Positions 33,769-41,800 of a DNA stretch of 44,016 nucleotides are shown here, piece by piece. Made by a program: the position numbers and the translations under genes. The notes below the pieces were generated by a model. That model saw only the letters and a list, made by a program, of their open reading frames with translations. It made no database searches and was not told the DNA's origin. Each line of letters begins with the position of its first letter. Positions within the stretch are counted from its first letter, which is position 1. The stretch lies in NCBI GenBank assembly GCA_003427395.1, contig BFEA01000175.1, positions 328,060-372,075 on the forward strand, in the 5' to 3' direction. The stretch is from Chara braunii (lineage: Eukaryota; Streptophyta; Charophyceae; Charales; Characeae).

Positions 33769-35591
33769 ATCTCCGCACGTGCCCTCCGCACGTGCGTAGC
33801 AGCATCCAAATCCAAATCCTTGCGAGAAGAGTGTTAACCTCTAGAGTAAAAAAAAATAAAAATAAGACCAAGATAGAGAGAGAGTAGTGCTCGTGTTGCG
33901 AATCAGTCAAAATCATGGTGCCGGGGTAATGGGCCACAGGGGATTTCATAGAGACATTTTGTAATGCATTGAGAGGCGAAACCTCTTAAGCCGCTAGTAC
34001 ACGGCCCCAGCCTTGCAGAAAGCTTTTGTGAATCAGTCTATCATGGTGCCAGGGTAATGGGTCACACGGGATTTCATAGAGACATTTTGTAATGCACTGA
34101 GAGGCAAAACCTCTTAAGCCGCTAGTACACGGCCCCAACCTTGCAGAAAGTTTTTTTGTCGCCGCAAGCAAAACTCGGAAGTGCCATACCGCCAGGGGCA
34201 CCGTTAAAAAAAAAAAAAGTCGGCGGCCACTTAAGTGATGTGGGTTTCATGCTGACACCCGCGAGCCTATGTGTGGTGTGGTGCTTTATAAGACTTAGTA
34301 CGAAGAAACAACGGTGGACGTGGCAGGTTTTGAGCCGGCAAAGAAATCAGGCGCCGACTTCGAAACGGCGATTTCGTTGGAAAAGCATCCGCTGGGCTTC
34401 CCCCCCCCCCCCCCCCCTGCCCGCCCTCCCACCGCCCTCTGACACCACGGCCGACCCCTGTAAGTATGATGCCCGCCCTGACACCATGGCCGCGGTACTT
34501 TCATCCCCCTTTTCGGACTTTTGCCTGGACCAGCCTGGTTTCTTTGCCGACACATGTTTTTTTGGCCCCCTATGAAAAACTCAGATGTGACATGAACGTA
34601 CTTCCGTCTCGTGAGAATGTATGGAGTGATGAACCATATTCAGATTCAAGGGAGGCTCAGGGGAAGTAACAGAAGGCGTAAACCAGCAGTACATCCGGAC
34701 CAGCAGGTCCCTTACTGCGTGCCAATCTTTCCAGAACTGCCAGCGGCACAGTTCTTTTGTTTTTTGGCTGGCGCCGCCAGCCATCATGGTCCGGTAGTCC
34801 GAGCCTCCAAAATGGCTACGAGTTTCTTTTTCGGCAAGCCTGGGGCTGTGTACTGGCTGTTTAACACAACCTGTCTTCTTTGGAATCAATGCAGGCTGAT
34901 AAAAGGAGAGATTGGTTGTGTTGCTTGTGTTGCGTAATACATCTCACCTGATGTTGCTGACAGCGACGATGATATTTCTCCCTCTGTCATGTGTGGTGCC
35001 CTGGTGTTGTTCCTGATGCTGGGAACAGTATGGAAGAAGAAGACTGCAAAAGAGCGTTCTGTCATTCTGCGAAAATGGTAAGGCAATGAATATGGAGTCA
35101 ATGGATTGTGTGTGTGTGTGTTTGGGTGTACAAACGCATTTGAGTTTACCCCTACTGCTGTTGGACCAGAAGTACCAGTGCTGCTGTCCTTGTGGGCAGG
35201 CTCTGATAGTGTGTGCCGCTAGTGAAACCCCCAAAGCTTGGCCTTACCTTTCTGAGGAAATGGTCCTGGGTGAGAAGGCCATTGTGGCTTCCACAGTTGT
35301 CCTGTTCGTGAAGCACGGGTGTCGGTTATGTGTGTGAAGAATGGTTCTCGAACTTGCGAGCCTGTATTCCCTGAGCACCTTCTATGATCTAGGTGCGACT
35401 CCAAGAGCGGGAGCATTGAACAGGTATTATTGTAATGTTTTGACCCACACCGGGCCACACGTGTTTTCATGGCCTCTTGGAAGTAACTGTTGTAATGGCC
35501 TGTCTGTTGATGAGCATCACATACGAGATGAGTATGTGTGCACTCACATACGTGAGTCTGCGTGTCTTACCGTGATGTGTGTATATGCATC

Positions 35592-35622
<31 letters not shown>

Positions 35623-35898
35623 GTGTAGGTTTGCACAGCAACATCCCCTGTTCCACCCAGACGAGCAGATCCAAAATCAAAGCAACTGTACTTCTATTGC
35701 AGAGGATGAAGCACGCTTGAGATGAGCCAATCCAACAATGAAACAGTTTTACCTCTACAGCAAGCAACAGGGAGCACAACAGATCCATGATCGTTTCCCT
35801 TTCTTCTTAAGTATCTTATCTTAGTTCTCTTTGCGGTACCGCTCTTATTTGCTCTTGCAGCTCTTCTTTTACTATGCCTCTCATGTACAAGTGTGTTT

Positions 35899-35956
<58 letters not shown>

Positions 35957-38800
35957 GTGTGATGCTGACACATATAATGATCTGTGTTTGTAGGCATGAT
36001 TTGGTCGATGAAAATATGGGAGACTTGGCTAAGATCATTACCCTGGAGAATGGAAAACCATGCGCAGAGGCTGCACAGGAGGTGAGGCTTAATGAAAGTT
36101 AAATTCCTTCTGGGTGATGTGCACACAGTGGCAGATATCGGTGTATGGATGGGACTGTTAGCATCTCAACTCTGCATCCGCTTGGCGTGGCAGCAGCTTG
36201 AATCGTGCAAATCCCTTGGGAGGTGGTATATGCATGCACATCAGGATTTTTTTCTGGATGGATATGGCCCACAACTGCGCCTGCGTTCAGTTACTAGTGC
36301 CAGTATGCCTCAGGGTTATACTGCTGTGAATCTCTTTTTGCTGCAGTCCATGGATTCTTTAGAGTTTGAAGTTTCAGCTTTCAAACTTCAATCAAAGCAC
36401 AGTGCAGTTCTCTCCGTTACTCTGTTACCATGTTCGTTACTGTGAGTTACTCTGTTGGTTTTACTCGGTTACTCTGTTACTCTGTTGGTTTTACTCGGTT
36501 ACTCTGTTACTCTGTTACTCTGTTACTCTGTTCGTAACTGTGTGTGACTCAGCTACCAACAGTAACTCGTTTTACTCAGATACTGTCAGTAGTGTCAGTT
36601 AGTGCCAGTGTGCATTCTGTTACTCTGTTACTGTGTTCGTAACTGTGAGTTACTGTGTTTGTTACTGTGAGTTACTCTGGTCATAACTGTGTAAAATGAT
36701 ACTGTCATCGTTGTAATCGTGTACACAACACTTTTTTCTTTTTTTTTCTTTCTTTTTTTCTTTTTCTTTTTTTCCTTTCCCTTTTTTTTTTTTTTTTTTT
36801 TTTTCCCCCTCTGCATGATTTGAATCTACGACATCAGGGGCATGGTTCCACTAGCACACGAGTCATGGCCTATTTGGACCTGTGCGGCACTGTAAGAAAA
36901 GGAAGAAAAGTAATTTTAAAGACTTAAAAAAAAAAAATGGCGACATTACATTTCCCAAGATGGGAAGCAGGCCGACTTTTGAAAGTGCTGCCGTCCCACT
37001 AACCCTCCCGTCTCCTCCCCCTGCTACCCATCCAGCCAATGCCTGATCAGGACAGAGTGGTACGTGACTGTTGCAGTCTCACGTACCACCGCGAGGGAGT
37101 CCCTTCGTGTGCCTGATGGGACTCCCTTCTCTGACGGTTGCCATGCTGAAGCGTGCATTTTGCATATTTTGAGAGAAAAGTACTGGATGGGGTTAACGAT
37201 TGACCGGGGAAAAGAAGGGGTTTAAAACCTTGCCCTTCGAGTACTTGATTTTTTAAAATCTTTTGAAGAGCTGCCAATCAAAATGAGTCTTTCTATTTTC
37301 TTTTCCGGGTTTTCCGGCCTCCCATTCTTGGGAACTGGAAAGAAAAAACACAGAAACAAAAAAAAAGAAACACCACTTCAGAATATAAATCCCCCGCAAT
37401 TTCTCTGCCATCCGATTCTCCTGCATCAATGGTCGGACGGTGTCCCGCAGATGTCCCAAAGGTGTTTGTGGGACACAGTTTACCTTTCCTTTGCTAGTGG
37501 AACTGTGCTCCAGGTGTTGGAAACCTGCGTTCAACCAAGTTTAACTAAGAGCGCTTTTCTATATATTGATTCATTCAAATTCAATTGTATTGATATTGTA
37601 TTGATATCTAGGCTACCAGAAAGGCCCGGGTCCACTTGCCCGGCCAGGCCAAAAATATATTAAAAATTTTAAAAATAAAAAGTAATTTTCAATTTGAATT
37701 TTTATTTTAAATTTGGTAAAAGAAGTTCGACGTGAACCTGAGGCAAACCTTCCCTGGTCCTTGCGCGGCCGGGCCACCCGGGAAAATAGGTCGACCCGGG
37801 CAGCCCGGCTGGTAACCTAGATTGATATTGTACTGATATTGTGAATGGATTCAATGAATAGGATTTTATATTTTTTCCCCACCTGAGATAGGTGTACATT
37901 GTAACTTGTTTGTAAGTTGTAACGATATCATCATTCAGAAACAGGAAATATATGACAGTTGCTTCCTTTTTTTTTTTTTTTTTTTTTTGAGAAAACGGAA
38001 CCTGATAGTCCTGGATCCATATCCATTCTGGGGAGCATCAGTCCGGTTCCTATTCCACCGGTAAGTTTTTTTTTTTTTTTGGTCTCTTGTTCTTTTTGTT
38101 CTGCAAAAAAGGTTGGGCCTCGATTCCTCATGCCGGGTCGGGGCCTGATTCCGCATGCTGGGTTGGGGCTCGATCCCGTAACCGGGAACCATCAGCCCCG
38201 TTCCTATTCCAGGTCGGGCTCGATTTTGTAACGGGATACAGCCTAAGTAGGCCTACTTGACCAGGGTGCCCTACTTTAGAGTCTAGACATAATGACAGAG
38301 TCTTCCTGTCTTATCTGTCTATCAAATGATTGTGTATCCCTTATGGAGTAGAGTATCCATCCGCATCCGCTGAAAATTGGAACAGTTTTACCATGTCAGG
38401 GAGAGTCGTCCAGTGGTATGCAAACATTAGCTGCATTCCCACAGAAGGAAAAGCCGGGGAGGGGCGGAGAGGGAGGGCGGGGGGGTGGAGGGGGGAGAGA
38501 AAAGTACAGTTTTGGATGACCAATGAGTGAAGTCGGCAACGTGTGCAGGCCCGGTGGCGATTGAGGGAGGAACAATTTTTGTTTGCAACGGCCGTAATCA
38601 CTTCAAAAGAACGGTTTATATTAGAAATACGCCATGAGTCCTAGCGACTCAGTAGTGAGATAACAGGCATACCAACAGGCCTAGCCGTCAGTTGGTACAA
38701 CCCCCCTGGACTCTTGAAATACAGACCCAGTGAGTTTGAAGTCCACTTGAATGAGAACGCTACAATTAAGAACGAGGAGATAGATAGATAGATAGAGATG

Positions 38801-38838
<38 letters not shown>

Positions 38839-38854
38839 GATATCTAGATGGATG

Positions 38855-38889
<35 letters not shown>

Positions 38890-41800
38890 GGAGAGAGAGA
38901 GAGAGAGAGAGATTACAGGAATACTGCCGCAGTTTCCGTTATGAAAGAGAAACCGAGAAAAGGGTACCTCGATATCAAGATCTAACGGAAAGGTTTGGTC
39001 CCAAGAATACATCTGCTGTATTTTTGGACATTTTGGGACCAAACCTTCCCTGCTACCAAGAGCAGTTGAGAAAGGGTACTACCCCCGGCATCAAGATTTA
39101 GTCCCAAAAGTACATCTGCTGTATTTTTGGGACCAAACCTTTCTCATTATCAAGAGCAGTTGAAAAAGATCCCTCTGTCCACTGTCATGGACTGCCAGGT
39201 GAAAAAGAACCCCTGTAGGACCTAGAATGATTCTAGTTGTCGTCAGAGCTTGCGGCATCTGTCGCCGTCGAAAGAGGAGATGGTGCCACTAGCTGGTGCC
39301 ACTGCCGTCTTCACCCGAATAGAACGCCTGGTAATGATAGCTGTATCTGGACTGAAAATTGCACCAGATACGGCTATAATGACCGCCATTGACTGGGCAT
39401 TCTATTCGGGTGACGATGGTAGGTCGGAAAGAAAATTAACAAAGAAGAGACTGTTAATTAAAGCACCAGTACTTCCTAAAGTCGTGCATAAACAAGCGAG
39501 AATTTTAGGAAATGTACGGGCCAGAGCGCTCAAATTCAGCCAGACTAGAAAATGTTTTTACAAATTTACACTAATTTTTTTATTTATGTTTTTTCCTACG
39601 GCTGATAGCTGGGGCAAGTACTGGTGGTTTAAAAAGGTGGTGTTACGAGCGAGAATTCTTGGTCCTTCCTATGTATGCCCAGTTGGGGTTCAGGGTCTCC
39701 TGCCTCTGGGTGTTATGGTGGAGCAGGGGTCCTTGTCCCAAGTATGCCAGGCCTTCCACTTCAGGTGCCTACCCTGAATAGTTGCCACTCCCCGTTGAAT
39801 TATCTGTTGAATCTGTGTTGATGCCAAAAAAAAAAAAAAAAAAAAAAATGTCGACAATCTGCTCTCTTTCCAGATATTAAAATATTTCTGGATCATTTGA
39901 GCTCTTTTTTTTTTTTTTTTTCCTGATTTGCGCTCTTTGGTTCCTCCATCTGCAAATTGAGCTGTGCCTCTATCATGTCTTCTCTCGCTGCTAAAATGCG
40001 AAATGCGTTCAAGGGTGATGCTGCAATGTTCATGTGCTGAATGCTAATGTAGTAATGTCCTAATCTGTGTTAATATGACGTACGGATATTACTGAACATT
40101 AATGTGCCGATAGGTCCGAACACAAATTGGTGATTCAACAGGGGTAAGGAAATCCCTTGCCCTTCCCCTTCGTTTGATAGCAATTGATGCCATTCCACTG
40201 GGCTCTGGTGCTCTTTTTTTTCTTCTTTTGCTCTGTTCTGTTCTATTTTTAGATCATGATGATCTGCCATTGCTGTCTGCTTTTTCCTGGTATGTGGGAA
40301 GGCAAGGTGGGCGGCCAGAATGCGACAAACATCTTTTGGCCATGATGATCTTTTGGATGACGTTTAGAATGCCAATGTACGAGAGGGTTTTGCGTTTCGG
40401 GAGTGATAGACTCTGGATCCATGAGGCTGGGCAACATTTCGCTGAGGCCTTTTAGACATCTTAATATGCCTGAATCCCGGTCACTATGCGAGCCCCGGTT
40501 GGGGTAATGCAGGCACACGCCACCGAATTGCCCCCCAGCCCCCCCTGTACAGCATCTAGGGCAGTAGGGGTGCGAGGCTGTGCTTTTCTCCTTGCTACTG
40601 GCCCTCCCCCTTTTCTCTATTTTGACATCTGGTATAAGCAACCAGACTGCTGCCCACCCCCATAATAGATGGGGCTTTGAGTTTGTGTTTTGCCAGTGTC
40701 CGCCTTTGGAGCCATGACATTCGGCCGAGCTCTTTTTGGTGACTTGAAAAAAAAGCCCAAATTTGAAAGCACTTTGTCAGCGACTGAAGGCTGCCGGTCC
40801 AAATCCGTGTTGTGCTGTCACGCGGAGAGGTCCGAGGCTGTGGAAGTACTGACTGATCCGCACTTAGCCCGGCAACCTGCCTGAGGAAATTATACGAGGA
40901 GTGGGTGGCCGTTGGGGGAGGGGAGGGTCATGTGGTGGATCAAGAGCGTGTGTGAGAGAGGTTGCCGTGTGTGTTGTGTGTGCGTGTGAGTGAGTACGGA
41001 CACTGCGGCCATGCAGGGGTGGGGTATGGTGACCTGTATTCGACTTTTGAACATGGTGTCGTGGCTGCAGTGGTTACAATGCTTGGCTCTTGAGGCCGAA
41101 GGTGCCGGTTTGAGTTCATATGCTGTCGTGTGGAGGGATCCGAGGCTGTGGATGTACTGAAATAAGGGGATATGGGGCTGGTTGGTCACTTTTGCATTGG
41201 AGGGCCACGTTGAGAGAGCAGCGTGAATGGTTGCTCAACTGAACATTGCAGAGTTAATTTACAGAGGGGGTTGTGGATTTCGTTGTTGGAATCCCGACAA
41301 AAAAAAACAGCTTGACTTGTTTGCTTTTGCGTGCCGCTCATGGCTTGTAAAGGTAGGAATTGGTCGATGGGCATAACTATGTCAGATTTAGAGTGGAAAT
41401 GATTCTTTGGAACGTGTTGGGATCAGAGAGAGAGGTGCCTTACTTTCAGAAGAAGCTGAAGAGCTGCTGATGGCGTCCTCATGTATGCGGCTGGGTGGTT
41501 GCTTGCATGTTGATGTGTGTGGTGGGCATGGGCATGAAGATAATTTTTATGGTTTTTGTACCGTTTTACCTTCCTGATGGACCAAAATATGGCTGGCCAC
41601 AGATGTAGAGTGGAATCAATGTGGCTACAGTAGGTGGTGGGGTTTGGGTGTTAGGGTTAAGGGTTTAGGGCAAGGAGTTGGATTTGGTGAAGGACAAAAT
41701 ATATGGGCTGTAAAATGGAGTGACTTTTGAGTCTGCATATTTATGGCTGGGTGGTTGCTTGTGGGTTAATGTGCATGGTGGTACCGTGGTGGGCATGGAC

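Noticed and set aside
20960-33797. R1 repeats as the LTRs of the second gypsy element
   Set aside because: They lie far from gag and from the chromodomain, enclose unrelated rDNA pieces, and lack TG...CA ends with a primer-binding site.
36411-36690. CRISPR-like array
   Set aside because: Units are contiguous with no unique spacers, and the genome is eukaryotic.
39250-39777. 175-codon plus-strand gene in intron 4
   Set aside because: It runs through a foldback hairpin and has no domain signal; it is antisense-symmetric in its first third.
40174-40455. 93-codon frame in intron 4
   Set aside because: A hydrophobic start is present, but there is no family match, no splice context and poly-pyrimidine bias.
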